Made by a program: the position numbers and the translations under genes. A DNA stretch of 64,000 nt, from the NCBI GenBank assembly GCA_937928195.1, contig CALEYZ010000066.1:1-64000 (forward strand), written 5' to 3'. This DNA is from an uncultured Limnohabitans sp. (GTDB lineage: Bacteria; Pseudomonadota; Gammaproteobacteria; Burkholderiales; Burkholderiaceae_C). Positions 1 through 7,311 of this stretch are shown here, one piece after another. Positions within the stretch are counted from its first letter, which is position 1; every line of letters begins with the position of its first letter. The notes under the pieces were generated by a model that worked only from the letters and a program-made list of their open reading frames with translations, had not been told where the DNA came from and did no database searches.

Positions 1-166
1 CCAGACCTGGCAGCTTGCGTGTCTTGTCGCCGCCGGGCGGTTCAATTTTGATGACCTCGGCGCCCAAGTCGGCCAAGATCATGCCGCAGGTGGGGCCCAT
101 CACCATGTGCGTGAATTCAAGAACGCGAACGCCTTCAAGCGGTAGACCAGTGGCTTCAGTGTGCAT
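1..166 (-). CDS. Family III (CaiB/BaiF) CoA-transferase, N-terminal fragment
   Basis: Reading down from an ATG at 166 gives a protein beginning [20 protein letters not shown], followed by a [24 protein letters not shown] segment. That is the typical start of family III CoA-transferases, which move CoA between organic acids. The gene runs off the left edge, so only about 55 residues are visible and the catalytic Asp region is missing. It lies 38 bp downstream of the lyase gene on the same strand, so the two are probably one operon: a CoA-transferase activating an acid and an HMG-CoA-lyase-type enzyme cleaving the resulting thioester. The substrate cannot be read from the sequence. Confidence 0.85.
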   Translation of the reverse strand, partial: MHTEATGLPLEGVRVLEFTHMVMGPTCGMILADLGAEVIKIEPPGGDKTRKLPGL

Positions 167-204
167 CGTGCAAGTTCCAAGAAATGAGGTTGAAGGGGCG
201 GTGC

Positions 205-1134
205 TCAAATAGCGGGTTTGAAGTTTTTGGGCAAGCCTGCGCGCCACAAGGTGCCGTTGGTTTGCTCACCCACCAACCAGCCCGCCACTTGCTGGCGCAG
301 GGCCAGCAGTTGCGGAATGTCGATGCCCGTTTTCACGCCGGAGGCTTCCAGCATGAAAGCCAAGTCTTCGGTGGAGGCATTGCCGCTGGCGCCGGGCGCA
401 TGGGGGCAGCCACCAATGCCGGCCAGCGAGGCGTCAAAACGCTTCACGCCCAAGCTGAGCGTGGCGTAAACGTTGGCCAACGCCAAGCCGCGTGTGTCAT
501 GAAAATGGCCGCAGCAAAATTTGTCGCCGGCAATGCGCAAGGCTTTTTCTACCAGCACGCTCACGCTGTGTGGATCGGCATAGCCCACGGTGTCGGCCAA
601 GCTGACGCGGTCAGCACCCGCGTCTAGCAAGGCTTGCATCAAGCGCAACACTTCTTCGGGCTTCACCTCGCCTTGCAAGGTGCAACCAAAGGCCGTGCCC
701 ACACCGCCTTCGATCAGTGTTTTTTGACCTGAAGCGTCGCGTGCCGCACGAATGCGGGCCAGCTCTTGCACCACCTCGTCGGGGGTCTTGCGCAGGTTGG
801 CCAAGCTGTGCGCATGGCTGGCGGAGAGTGGCAACACCATCAAGTCGGCTTGGCCTTCGAGGGCACGTTCAGCGCCTTTCAAGTTGGGCACCAGCACCGA
901 GGCAAACAGGCCCGGCAGTGTTTTGGCAAAGGCCAGCAACTCACCGGTGTCGGCCAATTGCGGCATGAGTTTGGGGGGCACGAAGGAGCCCACCTCAATC
1001 TCGCGCTGGCCTGCCGCGTAGGCTTGGGTGATCCATTCGATTTTTTGCGCGGTGGGCAAAATGGTTTGGATGCTTTGCAAACCATCGCGAAGACCCACTT
1101 CACGAATGACAGCGGCGGCAGGCAGAGTGGTCAT
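205..1134 (-). CDS. Hydroxymethylglutaryl-CoA lyase family protein
   Basis: About 309 residues, the usual length for bacterial HMG-CoA lyases of the DRE-TIM metallolyase superfamily. The N-terminus shows [10 protein letters not shown], the metal-binding and catalytic Arg-Asp motif. Further on are the H-F-H-D segment ([10 protein letters not shown]) that supplies metal-ligand histidines and the [14 protein letters not shown] loop carrying the catalytic cysteine. The family splits 3-hydroxy-3-methylglutaryl-CoA or relatives such as citramalyl-CoA into an acyl-CoA and a keto acid. I chose the ATG at 1134; an in-frame TTG at 1164 has no convincing ribosome site. It leads the CoA-transferase gene and is divergent from the LysR gene. 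The exact substrate is not decided by sequence alone. Confidence 0.88.
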   Translation of the reverse strand: MTTLPAAAVIREVGLRDGLQSIQTILPTAQKIEWITQAYAAGQREIEVGSFVPPKLMPQLADTGELLAFAKTLPGLFASVLVPNLKGAERALEGQADLMVLPLSASHAHSLANLRKTPDEVVQELARIRAARDASGQKTLIEGGVGTAFGCTLQGEVKPEEVLRLMQALLDAGADRVSLADTVGYADPHSVSVLVEKALRIAGDKFCCGHFHDTRGLALANVYATLSLGVKRFDASLAGIGGCPHAPGASGNASTEDLAFMLEASGVKTGIDIPQLLALRQQVAGWLVGEQTNGTLWRAGLPKNFKPAI

Positions 1135-1254
1135 GGGGTGTTTCCAATCGAAAGTGAAAGCCAAGGGGGACAGGCATCTTGAAAGGCATCTGAGCCTGTC
1201 ATGACGGAGAGTTTCATAAATTCCTGATGAAACATCAAGTGATCATTTTTCATG

Positions 1255-1279
1255 TTTAAATTCCATTTTGGAATTTAAA
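1255..1279. promoter_or_regulatory. Perfect inverted repeat, probable LysR operator
   Basis: Arms TTTAAATTCCA (1255-1265) and TGGAATTTAAA (1269-1279) are perfect complements around a 3-bp centre. The inner part contains a T-N11-A LysR-type site. It sits 25 bp upstream of the LysR start and in the divergent gap shared with the lyase gene, the usual place for a LysR autoregulatory and activating site. Confidence 0.6.
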
Positions 1280-1304
1280 GAAGTCAAGCCACAAAGGAAT
1301 CTCC

Positions 1305-2210
1305 ATGCGCGATTTGGACCTGAAATCGCTGCGCCTGTTGGTCGCGGTGTGTGACCACGGCAGCATCAAAGCTGCGGCGGCACATGCGCACATTGAGCCC
1401 AGTGCCATTAGCAAACGCATCACGCAATTGGAAGACGTGCTGGGGCAAACTGTGCTGCTACGGGGGCGCCGCGGCATTGAGCTCACGGCGGTGGGCCACA
1501 CCTTGATCGAGCACGCACGCACCTTGCTGCTCACCATGGACCGCATTGAAACCGACATGGCGGCCTACAAAAGCGGCGTGCAAGGGCAGGTGCGCTTGGC
1601 GGCCAGTTCGTCCGTGATCGCCGAATCGTTGCTCGACGATTTAACGCAGTTCATGAAAGCGCCTGCGCACGCCCACATCAAGGTCAATTTAGAAGAGCGC
1701 TTGTCGTCTGAGATTGTGGCCATGGTGCGCGGTGGTCAAGCGCCATTGGGCGTGTTGTGGGGCAACTTTGATTTATCGGGTCTTCAGTGCAAGACTTACC
1801 GACACGATCGCTTGGTGCTGGCGGTGCATCCGCAACATCCGTTGGCGCGCAAAAAATCTGTGCTGTTTGAAGACACGTTGGCGTTTGAACACGTGGGCTT
1901 GCCGCCTGCCACTGCGGTGCACACCATGCTACAAAAGACTGCTGCCAAAGTGGGCAAGCACGTTAACTACCGCGTCATTGTGTCCAACTTTGACGGTGCA
2001 TTTCGGGTGGTGGGCGCCAACCTGGGCGTGAGTGTGGTGCCCAATGAAGTGGCCGCCATTCATGCCAAAGCGGGTGAGGTTAAAACAGTCAAGTTGTTGA
2101 ATGACTGGGCGGCCCGGCAATTTGTGGTGTGCTTTCGCAGCGAGGCAGACCTCACGCCCGCAGCCAGCCAACTGTTGGCATTTTTAGAAAGCAAAGGCTC
2201 GAAGTTTTAA
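1305..2210 (+). CDS. LysR-family transcriptional regulator
   Basis: A 301-residue protein of standard LysR length. The N-terminal winged helix-turn-helix is clear ([44 protein letters not shown] split over residues 4-47), followed by a periplasmic-binding-protein-like effector domain. It is transcribed away from the lyase/CoA-transferase pair, and a perfect palindrome lies just before its start. By the usual LysR arrangement it probably controls that operon and itself; the inducer is unknown. Its stop overlaps the stop of the convergent umuC gene by four bases. Confidence 0.9.
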   Translation: MRDLDLKSLRLLVAVCDHGSIKAAAAHAHIEPSAISKRITQLEDVLGQTVLLRGRRGIELTAVGHTLIEHARTLLLTMDRIETDMAAYKSGVQGQVRLAASSSVIAESLLDDLTQFMKAPAHAHIKVNLEERLSSEIVAMVRGGQAPLGVLWGNFDLSGLQCKTYRHDRLVLAVHPQHPLARKKSVLFEDTLAFEHVGLPPATAVHTMLQKTAAKVGKHVNYRVIVSNFDGAFRVVGANLGVSVVPNEVAAIHAKAGEVKTVKLLNDWAARQFVVCFRSEADLTPAASQLLAFLESKGSKF

Positions 2211-3490
2211 ACCACCGGCACCTCTGTCCAATCGGTGGTGTAGTTGGGTGATCGTCTTTCTTGCCGCATTTGCCACCCTGTGTAGGCGCCTTGCGTGGAC
2301 ACCTTGACCGCACCACGACCAAAGCGTTGGTTCAGTGCGTCTAAGGTTTGCATGAGCGTGCCTTGCGCGGGCGCAGGCTCTTCGAGCAAGTCGCCTTGGT
2401 AGTGCGTGATGGGGCTGATGTCGCTCAAGACAATGCCGGCTTTTTTGTAGTGGTACTCAGGCTTGTACATGCGCTCACACAGCGCGTCCACCCATCTGAA
2501 AATGACCAGGCTGTCGTTGGTGGGGTAGGGCAGTGGTACGGCCAAGCTGGGCGAGTACTGCGGCAAGTCTTTTCTAAACCGGTTGGTGTGCAAGAACGCT
2601 TGAATGACGGCCGCTTGGCTGTTTTGTGCGCGCAGTTTGGCGCAGGCGTTGGCCACAAACGTCGACAGCGCATCTTTTAAAACAGGCAGCTCGGTCACCA
2701 TGTTGCCAAACGATCTGCTGGAAATGATTTGTTGTTTGTCGGGTGTGATTTCTTGCAAATCGACACAGGGTATTTCTTGTAATTCGCGTTGGGTTTTTTC
2801 TATCACCACGCCAAAGTCGGCCCGCAAGGTGGGCATGTGTGCGATTTTTAAATCTTGCACCGTGTGAATGTTGTACTCGGCCAAACGCTTGGTGAGCTTG
2901 CGACCCACGCCCCACACTTCGTCCACAGGTAACTGCGTGAGCAGCTTTTCTTTTTGCACCTCGGTGAGTGCGTTGAAGTTGAACACACCTTGCGAGCGCG
3001 GATGTTTCTTGGCCACATGGTTGGCCAGCTTGGCCAATGTTTTGGTGGGCCCAATGCCCACACACACCGGAATGCCTGTCCACTGCATCACACGCTGGCG
3101 CATGGCGTAACTCACCTCGCGCAAGTTGGGTGTGCCGGTGAGGTCGACAAAACATTCGTCAATGGAATACACCTCCGAGCGCGGCGAATATTCGCTCAAA
3201 ATTTGCATCACGCGGTTGGACAAGTCGGCGTACAAAGCGTAGTTGCTGCTGAGCGCAAACACACCGTGCTCGGCCACCAAAGCTTTGCACTCAAACCACG
3301 GTTGACCCATGCGCACCCCCAAAGCCTTGGCCTCATTGGAGCGCGACACCACGCAGCCATCGTTGTTGGACAGCACCACCACGGGCACGTTGCACAGGTC
3401 TGGGCGGAACAAGCGTTCGCAGCTGACGTAGAAGTTGTTGCAATCGACCAGGGCCAGTTGTTGAACGGACGTTGGTGTGGAAGCACTCAT
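2207..3490 (-). CDS. umuC: DNA polymerase V catalytic subunit (Y-family)
   Basis: At 427 residues this matches UmuC. Visible Y-family signatures are the N-terminal catalytic Asp motif [16 protein letters not shown], the central SIDECFVDL motif with the Asp-Glu catalytic pair, and [24 protein letters not shown]. The protein performs error-prone translesion synthesis with activated UmuD. It lies 27 bp downstream of umuD on the same strand, and the pair is preceded by one LexA box, so SOS induction as a umuDC operon is expected. No truncation is seen. The long reading frame on the opposite strand here is a compositional shadow. Confidence 0.96.
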   Translation of the reverse strand: MSASTPTSVQQLALVDCNNFYVSCERLFRPDLCNVPVVVLSNNDGCVVSRSNEAKALGVRMGQPWFECKALVAEHGVFALSSNYALYADLSNRVMQILSEYSPRSEVYSIDECFVDLTGTPNLREVSYAMRQRVMQWTGIPVCVGIGPTKTLAKLANHVAKKHPRSQGVFNFNALTEVQKEKLLTQLPVDEVWGVGRKLTKRLAEYNIHTVQDLKIAHMPTLRADFGVVIEKTQRELQEIPCVDLQEITPDKQQIISSRSFGNMVTELPVLKDALSTFVANACAKLRAQNSQAAVIQAFLHTNRFRKDLPQYSPSLAVPLPYPTNDSLVIFRWVDALCERMYKPEYHYKKAGIVLSDISPITHYQGDLLEEPAPAQGTLMQTLDALNQRFGRGAVKVSTQGAYTGWQMRQERRSPNYTTDWTEVPVV

Positions 3491-3517
3491 GACGATGCAT
3501 TCAAAGTTGATGACGCC

Positions 3518-3958
3518 TCAATACAACTTGTGCAAGTTGTACGTCACCACGCCCCAAACGCTGAGCTCCTCGCCGCTCTTGACCAGAATGGGCGGATACA
3601 AATTATTTTCGGCCACCAGTTTGACCACGCCACCGCGCTTGTACAAACGCTTGACGGTGAACTCATTGTTGAGCACGGCCAACACAATGTTGTTGTGCTT
3701 GGCTTCAATCGAGCGATCGATGACGAGTGCATCGCCTTCGTAAATGCCTGCGCCCACCATGGAGTCGCCCTTCACTTTGAAAATGAACGTGGCCTCTTTG
3801 TTGCGAATGAGGTGGTCGTTCAGGTCAATGCGTTTTTGGGTGTGGTCGGCTGCGGGCGAGGGAAAGCCAGCGGGCACTTTCCAGGCGCACATGTTGAGCC
3901 ACAGCTTGGGGGCTGCGGGGTTTATTGGCTGAGGTGTGATGAAAGCAGTTGTAGGCAT
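3518..3958 (-). CDS. umuD: DNA polymerase V accessory subunit, self-cleaving
   Basis: A 146-residue LexA/UmuD S24-family protein. The cleavage site is Ala30-Gly31 in PAGFPSPAADH, the catalytic serine is Ser66 in GDSMVGAGI, and the catalytic lysine is Lys103 in NEFTVKRL. The Ser-Lys spacing of 37 equals that of the E. coli protein (Ser60, Lys97). RecA-stimulated cleavage would yield UmuD', which joins UmuC to form Pol V. It is the first gene of the umuDC pair, with the LexA box beginning 11 bp before its start codon. Confidence 0.95.
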   Translation of the reverse strand: MPTTAFITPQPINPAAPKLWLNMCAWKVPAGFPSPAADHTQKRIDLNDHLIRNKEATFIFKVKGDSMVGAGIYEGDALVIDRSIEAKHNNIVLAVLNNEFTVKRLYKRGGVVKLVAENNLYPPILVKSGEELSVWGVVTYNLHKLY

Positions 3959-3968
3959 GCTTTAAATA

Positions 3969-3988
3969 TACTGTACAAAAATACAGTA
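3969..3988. promoter_or_regulatory. LexA (SOS) box
   Basis: TACTGTACAAAAATACAGTA is a perfect match to the CTGT-N8-ACAG proteobacterial LexA consensus and is symmetrical at its ends. It lies 11 bp upstream of the umuD ATG, so LexA bound here would block umuDC transcription. Confidence 0.93.
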
Positions 3989-4087
3989 TAGTCAGCAAAA
4001 TACCACTTCGCAAGTTGCCAGACCTACAATGGCAACTCGAGGTTTTACGAAGCCAATCCATTAATTTCAACGAAGAAAGGGCGCTAG

Positions 4088-4303
4088 ATGAACAGAATCA
4101 CTCTAGAACCAGGCAAGCGCGGTGGCAAGCCATGTATTCGTGGGTTGCGCATCACGGTTTATGACATCTTGTCGCAGTTGTCACAAGGGGCCTCGCAAGA
4201 AGAAATCCTCGAAGACTTTCCCGAGTTAGAACCAGAAGACATCTTGGCTGCACTCTCTTTTGCAGCCGATCGCGAGCGCAAAGTTTATTCAGTTGCAGTC
4301 TGA
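4088..4303 (+). CDS. DUF433 antitoxin-like protein
   Basis: A 71-residue protein with the DUF433 pattern: N-terminal beta segment RITLEPGKRGGKPCIRGLRI, then a helix-turn-helix-like part (TVYDILSQLSQGASQEEILEDFPELEPEDILAAL). DUF433 proteins are the usual partner, and presumed antitoxin, of DUF5615 PIN-like proteins. Its TGA overlaps the ATG of the next gene by one base, which implies translational coupling, as is common in toxin-antitoxin pairs. Toxin activity has not been shown for most members of this family, so the role is an inference from pairing. Confidence 0.85.
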   Translation: MNRITLEPGKRGGKPCIRGLRITVYDILSQLSQGASQEEILEDFPELEPEDILAALSFAADRERKVYSVAV

Positions 4304-4647
4304 TGAGGCTGTTGCTGGATGAGAACCTGTCTAGAAGACTGGTTCCTTTTTTGTTGACGGCTTATCCAGAATCAACTCAGGTTGTATTGGTGGGCCTTGA
4401 GGCCTCAGACGACGTCAAAGTTTGGGACTACGCGAAAGTCAATGACTTTGTCATCGTCACCCAAGATGCAGATTTTGAAGAACTGTCCTTAATTAAAGGA
4501 CATCCGCCCAACGTCATTTGGATCAAAACAAGTCATCCAACACGTTCAACTATTTTGAAATTACTCTTGGAGAACCAGCCCCTGATTCACGAAGTTTTAA
4601 TTCAACAAAATCAAGGCTGTATTCAAATTACCCATACACATGGCTGA
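4303..4647 (+). CDS. DUF5615 PIN-like toxin component
   Basis: A 114-residue protein starting MRLLLDENLSRRLVPFL, with the early Asp-Glu pair typical of DUF5615/Mut7-C-like PIN folds and a second acidic cluster, VTQDADFEEL. PIN-like proteins are usually metal-dependent RNases. The start overlaps the stop of the DUF433 gene, giving the standard antitoxin-then-toxin order. The pair lies between umuDC and a tRNA gene carrying a mobile intron, a neighbourhood that suggests gain by transfer. Confidence 0.83.
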   Translation: MRLLLDENLSRRLVPFLLTAYPESTQVVLVGLEASDDVKVWDYAKVNDFVIVTQDADFEELSLIKGHPPNVIWIKTSHPTRSTILKLLLENQPLIHEVLIQQNQGCIQITHTHG

Positions 4648-4734
4648 TGGTCGGTATTTAGGGAATGTGAGTGCCTAGTATGCCGAACAGTTATGTCCAG
4701 GCGTGTTTTGATTGAGGTTGTGTGTAAGATTAAA

Positions 4735-4758
4735 TTTTTGCTCTCGCAAGAGCAAAAA
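4735..4758. repeat. Perfect 10-bp stem hairpin in AT-rich intergenic DNA
   Basis: TTTTTGCTCT and AGAGCAAAAA flank a CGCA loop. As RNA on either strand this would be a short stem closed by A-U runs, so it could act as a bidirectional terminator behind the toxin gene. A related TTTGCTCTTTAAAGA string follows about 40 bp later. Apart from this hairpin and a weak small reading frame, the 4648-5006 gap shows nothing I can name. Confidence 0.5.
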
Positions 4759-4870
4759 GTACTTTTCTTCATGATTTTTAAATAAATTTGCTCTTTAAAG
4801 ATCAAATTCTGGACTAAGTTACAACACGCATTTCACCGTCCAAAGACATCGACAGTCTTGGGAGAAAACG

Positions 4871-4987
4871 GTGGCTGCAGCAACTCGCCAGCTTCAGCTA
4901 AGCACTGCTGAGAGCTTGCTCATTGAAAAAATCGGCGCCATCATCCGTTCTAATAGCAAAGCTGCTTTGTCCATGACATCTAGCTGA
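4871..4987 (+). CDS. Possible small protein of 38 residues (weak)
   Basis: A GTG at 4871 follows a GGGAG string and opens a frame ending at TGA 4987. The product would start with VAAATRQLQLSTAESLLIEK and have a short amphipathic character. The frame remains open for several codons upstream of the GTG, so it may instead be the tail of a decayed gene. I recognise no family. It is listed because the 4648-5006 gap otherwise has no gene. Confidence 0.18.
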   Translation: MAAATRQLQLSTAESLLIEKIGAIIRSNSKAALSMTSS

Positions 4988-5006
4988 TCAAACACAAGGA
5001 GACCCT

Positions 5007-5294
5007 ATGAGCGCTTATGTGATTTTTGACGTAGAAATTTTTGACTTAACTCGCTACCAAGAATTCATGGCGGGCGTCAAACCGGCCTTAGAAGCTGCGG
5101 GTGGCAAGTACTTGGCACGGGCCGGCGAGCACCGCGTTTACGAAGGTGACTGGGAGCCCCGCCGCATCGTCATTTTGGAATTCCCCGACATTGCCGCGTT
5201 TGAAAGCTTTTACAACGGGCCCATCTACCAGGGTCTTAAAAGCATTCGCGATGAGTGCAGCCGCGCTAGATTGGTAGCCGTTCAAGGTCTTTGA
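5007..5294 (+). CDS. DUF1330 family protein
   Basis: A 95-residue protein with the DUF1330 (dimeric alpha/beta barrel) signature: an N-terminal strand SAYVIFDVEIFD, central GGKYLARAGEHRVYEGDWEPRRIVILEFP split over residues 31-58, and FESFYNGPIYQGLKSIR. These are small ferredoxin-fold proteins of unknown biochemical role, often near catabolic genes. An AGGAG-like site (aaggagacc) precedes the ATG. The gene stands alone; the tRNA gene begins 50 bp after its stop. Confidence 0.88.
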   Translation: MSAYVIFDVEIFDLTRYQEFMAGVKPALEAAGGKYLARAGEHRVYEGDWEPRRIVILEFPDIAAFESFYNGPIYQGLKSIRDECSRARLVAVQGL

Positions 5295-5344
5295 AATTGA
5301 TCCCTGTTAATGAGCGCATGGCATCACTTACAATCCCAAACCTA

Positions 5345-5629
5345 GGGCCTATAGCTCAGTTGGTTAGAGCAGAGGACTCATATTTTTCAAATGTGCCTTA
5401 CGCGTGGAAACTGTGTAAGGGATGGTGTCAAAGTCGGCGAAAGCTAAGTGCAGCAATGCATATGCCAACGCCGAGCCAAGCTTGGTGAGCAATCACCTTG
5501 AAGGTGTAGAGACTTGACGGCACCCACCTACGGCGCAAGCTATGGTGAAGGCAAAGTCCAGGGAGTAGTGAAAGCTACACAAACCGGAATCCTTTGGTCC
5601 CAGGTTCAAGTCCTGGTGGTGGGCTACCA
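5345..5629 (+). tRNA. tRNA-Ile(CAU) split by a group I intron
   Basis: Exons 5345-5381 and 5588-5629 join to a near copy of the intact tRNA at 16585. The anticodon is CAT (5379-5381) and the break lies directly after it. C4 and C5 of the acceptor stem are of the Ile2 (lysidine-modified) type rather than elongator Met. A TACAAT -10-like hexamer lies 11 bp before G1, exactly as at the second copy. The 3' acceptor strand is odd. After the T-stem it reads TGG TGGGCTA CCA instead of TGGGCCC ACCA, so there is a 3-nt TGG duplication and a CC to TA change that spoil the first two acceptor pairs. The mature tRNA may therefore be defective, while the intron looks intact. A CCA is encoded. Confidence 0.8.
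5382..5587 (+). ncRNA. Self-splicing group I intron, Azoarcus-type (IC3)
   Basis: This 206-nt insert closely follows the known 205-nt Azoarcus tRNA-Ile(CAU) intron. The 5' exon ends CAU; the internal guide GUG (5393-5395) pairs with it, placing the U-G wobble at the splice site. P2 is a hairpin with a GAAA loop at 5396-5420. P3 is GGTGTC near 5424 pairing with GGCACC near 5519. The GCCAAGC, GGTGTAGAGACTTGACGG and AAAGTCCAGGGAG core strings match the P6-P8 region and guanosine site. P9 is a GAAA-capped hairpin at 5565-5578. The terminal omega-G is 5587. No open reading frame or homing endonuclease is present. The strong core conservation suggests it is active, though this is not proven here. 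Confidence 0.93.
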
Positions 5630-5653
5630 CCCAAGCTTACTTTGCTACTTCAT

Positions 5654-5674
5654 CTCTAAGGGATTTCCTTAGAG
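5654..5674 (+). terminator. Hairpin after the split tRNA (weak terminator)
   Basis: CTCTAAGG and CCTTAGAG form a perfect 8-bp stem with a 5-nt loop shortly after the tRNA 3' end. No T-run follows, so it may be a processing or pausing structure rather than an efficient terminator. Confidence 0.35.
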
Positions 5675-5702
5675 GGTGTTGAGCGATATGCACCAATAAT
5701 TA

Positions 5703-5712
5703 ACCAATTGGT
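5703..5712. promoter_or_regulatory. Palindrome ACCAATTGGT, possible TetR autoregulatory site
   Basis: A perfect 10-bp palindrome directly before the TetR-family start. The half-site TTGGTGA (5708-5714) reappears as an inverted pair downstream of the regulator gene at 6383-6392 and 6446-6456. The shared half-site suggests one regulator acts on its own gene and on the transporter operon. Confidence 0.4.
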
Positions 5713-5725
5713 GATTTATCTAGCA

Positions 5726-6373
5726 ATGACAGTCAAGCAAACAACATCCAAGACCGCGAAGACCCGAGATGCTGCGCGATCGCAAAAGTCAATCTTGTTG
5801 GCGGCGACGGATGAGTTTGCCAAGCACGGTTTTGCGGGTGCAAGGATCGATCAAATTGCGTTAAGCGCTGGAACCAACAAGCGGCTTATTTACTACTATT
5901 ACAAAAGCAAAGATGACCTGTTCTTGGCCACGCTAGAGAACGCCTATGCGGACATTAGAGGGGCTGAGAGGGAACTTCATTTAGACCAGCTCGACCCATC
6001 AGAGGCTATCCGTCAATTGGTCTCTTTTACGTGGCATTACTACTTGGCGCATCCAGAATTTCTGTCGCTGCTTAACAGTGAAAATCAGCACGATGCCTTG
6101 CATTTAAAGCGTTCTGGCCGAATTCAAGAAATGAACTCGCCCTTGGTCGCCATGATTCAAGAGGTGCTAGAGCGAGGACGATTTGCAAAACTTTTTCGAA
6201 ATGGCGTTGATCCTATTCAGCTCTACATTTCGATTGCTGCACTTTGCTATTTTTATCTGTCCAACAATCAAACCTTGTCCACTATTTTTGGTCAAAATTT
6301 AAAGTCACCCAAGGCGCTTGCACAAAGGCTTTCACACATGCAGGAGTTGGTCTTGGGCTATGTACTTCGTTGA
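5726..6373 (+). CDS. TetR-family transcriptional regulator
   Basis: About 215 residues. The N-terminal TetR helix-turn-helix is clear: SQKSILLAATDEFAKHGF, then IDQIALSAGTNKRLIYYYYKSKDDLF. The C-terminal ligand domain resembles the broad RutR-like/TetR_C group. I prefer the ATG at 5726; TTG 5708 and GTG 5711 are in frame but overlap the palindrome. It precedes the ABC transporter operon on the same strand with a 122-bp gap that contains an inverted TTGGTGAATT repeat, so it probably represses that operon. The inducer is unknown. Confidence 0.9.
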   Translation: MTVKQTTSKTAKTRDAARSQKSILLAATDEFAKHGFAGARIDQIALSAGTNKRLIYYYYKSKDDLFLATLENAYADIRGAERELHLDQLDPSEAIRQLVSFTWHYYLAHPEFLSLLNSENQHDALHLKRSGRIQEMNSPLVAMIQEVLERGRFAKLFRNGVDPIQLYISIAALCYFYLSNNQTLSTIFGQNLKSPKALAQRLSHMQELVLGYVLR

Positions 6374-6382
6374 AATAGACTT

Positions 6383-6456
6383 TTGGTGAATTAAGCCCCC
6401 GTGCTTTCCCTAAAGTCGATTGACAGGGGTGTCTAAGTTGAAAACAATTCACCGAA
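6383..6456. promoter_or_regulatory. Inverted repeat pair upstream of the ABC operon
   Basis: TTGGTGAATT at 6383-6392 is repeated in inverse as AATTCACCGAA at 6446-6456. Both lie in the 122-bp gap between the TetR gene and the transporter operon. They share a half-site with the palindrome before the TetR gene and may be operator halves; the distance between them also allows an attenuator-like stem. Confidence 0.4.
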
Positions 6457-6495
6457 CAGTTAACTATTCTCAGTAGTCATCAGGAAGGATCCGGA

Positions 6496-7269
6496 ATGAT
6501 TCGCAAAATTCTGCTCTCACCAGCAATCAGGCCCTTTATCTTGATTTTGCTGCTGTTGGTCTTGTGGGATTTGTCCATTCGATTCTTCAAAGTGCCCGCA
6601 TACCTCATTCCACCACCAGGGCAAGTGGTCGATCAACTTGTGGCTGAGTGGGCGCGATTGCTGAAAGAAAGCTGGAAAACCACGCAAGCCACGCTGGGTG
6701 GGTTTGCGCTCACCATCATCATTGGCATACCGCTGGCCATGCTGATTGCGTACTCCAAACTGATTGAGTCTTACGTTTATCCCTTGCTGGTGTTTTCACA
6801 AAGCATTCCCAAAGTGGCGATTGCGCCTTTGTTCGTGGTCTGGTTTGGTTTTGGCATTGTTCCCAAAATCATCTCTGCATTTTTGTTGGGTTTCTTCCCG
6901 GTGGTGGTGTCCACTGTCATGGGATTTAAATCGGTGGAACCTGACATGTTGGATCTGGCAAGGTCTATGGGCGCCAGTCGTCTGCAGACTTTTTTCAAAA
7001 TCAGTTTGCCTCAAGCCTTGCCCGCCATTTTCAGTGGCTTGAAAGTGTCAATTACCTTGGCAGTTGTGGGTGCTGTGGTGGGTGAGTTTGTGGGTTCGAA
7101 CTCTGGCATTGGGTATGTGTTGCAAGTCGCTACCGGCAATTTTGATTTGCCATTGATGTTTGCAGCCTTGGTCGTACTCTCGTCCATCGGTGTCGTTTTG
7201 TTCATGGTGGTCGACTTGGTTGAGCGACTCATGATTCCTTGGCACCCTTCGCAAAATCAAATTCTGTAG
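6496..7269 (+). CDS. ABC transporter permease, SsuC/TauC/NitT type
   Basis: A 257-residue inner-membrane protein of the BPD_transp_1 family with about six membrane segments. The cytoplasmic EAA-type coupling loop is visible as GASRLQTFFKISLPQALPAI. Family members form the channel of importers for sulfonates, nitrate, taurine, aromatic acids and pyrimidine precursors. It heads the transporter trio permease, receptor, ATPase and has a good ribosome site (AGGAAGG). The substrate is not shown by the sequence; the operon context suggests an organic acid or polyol-like nutrient rather than nitrate. Confidence 0.92.
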   Translation: MIRKILLSPAIRPFILILLLLVLWDLSIRFFKVPAYLIPPPGQVVDQLVAEWARLLKESWKTTQATLGGFALTIIIGIPLAMLIAYSKLIESYVYPLLVFSQSIPKVAIAPLFVVWFGFGIVPKIISAFLLGFFPVVVSTVMGFKSVEPDMLDLARSMGASRLQTFFKISLPQALPAIFSGLKVSITLAVVGAVVGEFVGSNSGIGYVLQVATGNFDLPLMFAALVVLSSIGVVLFMVVDLVERLMIPWHPSQNQIL

Positions 7270-7311
7270 TTTCGGTCGTTTAGCAATTCAATTTCAACAG
7301 GAGACATCGCT

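Noticed and set aside
2954..3991. A 345-codon open frame opposite umuC and umuD
   Set aside because: It is fully antisense to two well-recognised proteins, has no ribosome site and its His/Val-rich product resembles no family; it is a compositional shadow.
5291..5488. A 65-codon frame running through the tRNA and intron
   Set aside because: It overlaps the structured tRNA exon and conserved intron core, which explain the sequence fully.
5382..5587. A homing endonuclease within the intron
   Set aside because: At 206 nt the intron is filled by the ribozyme core and has no reading frame of useful length.
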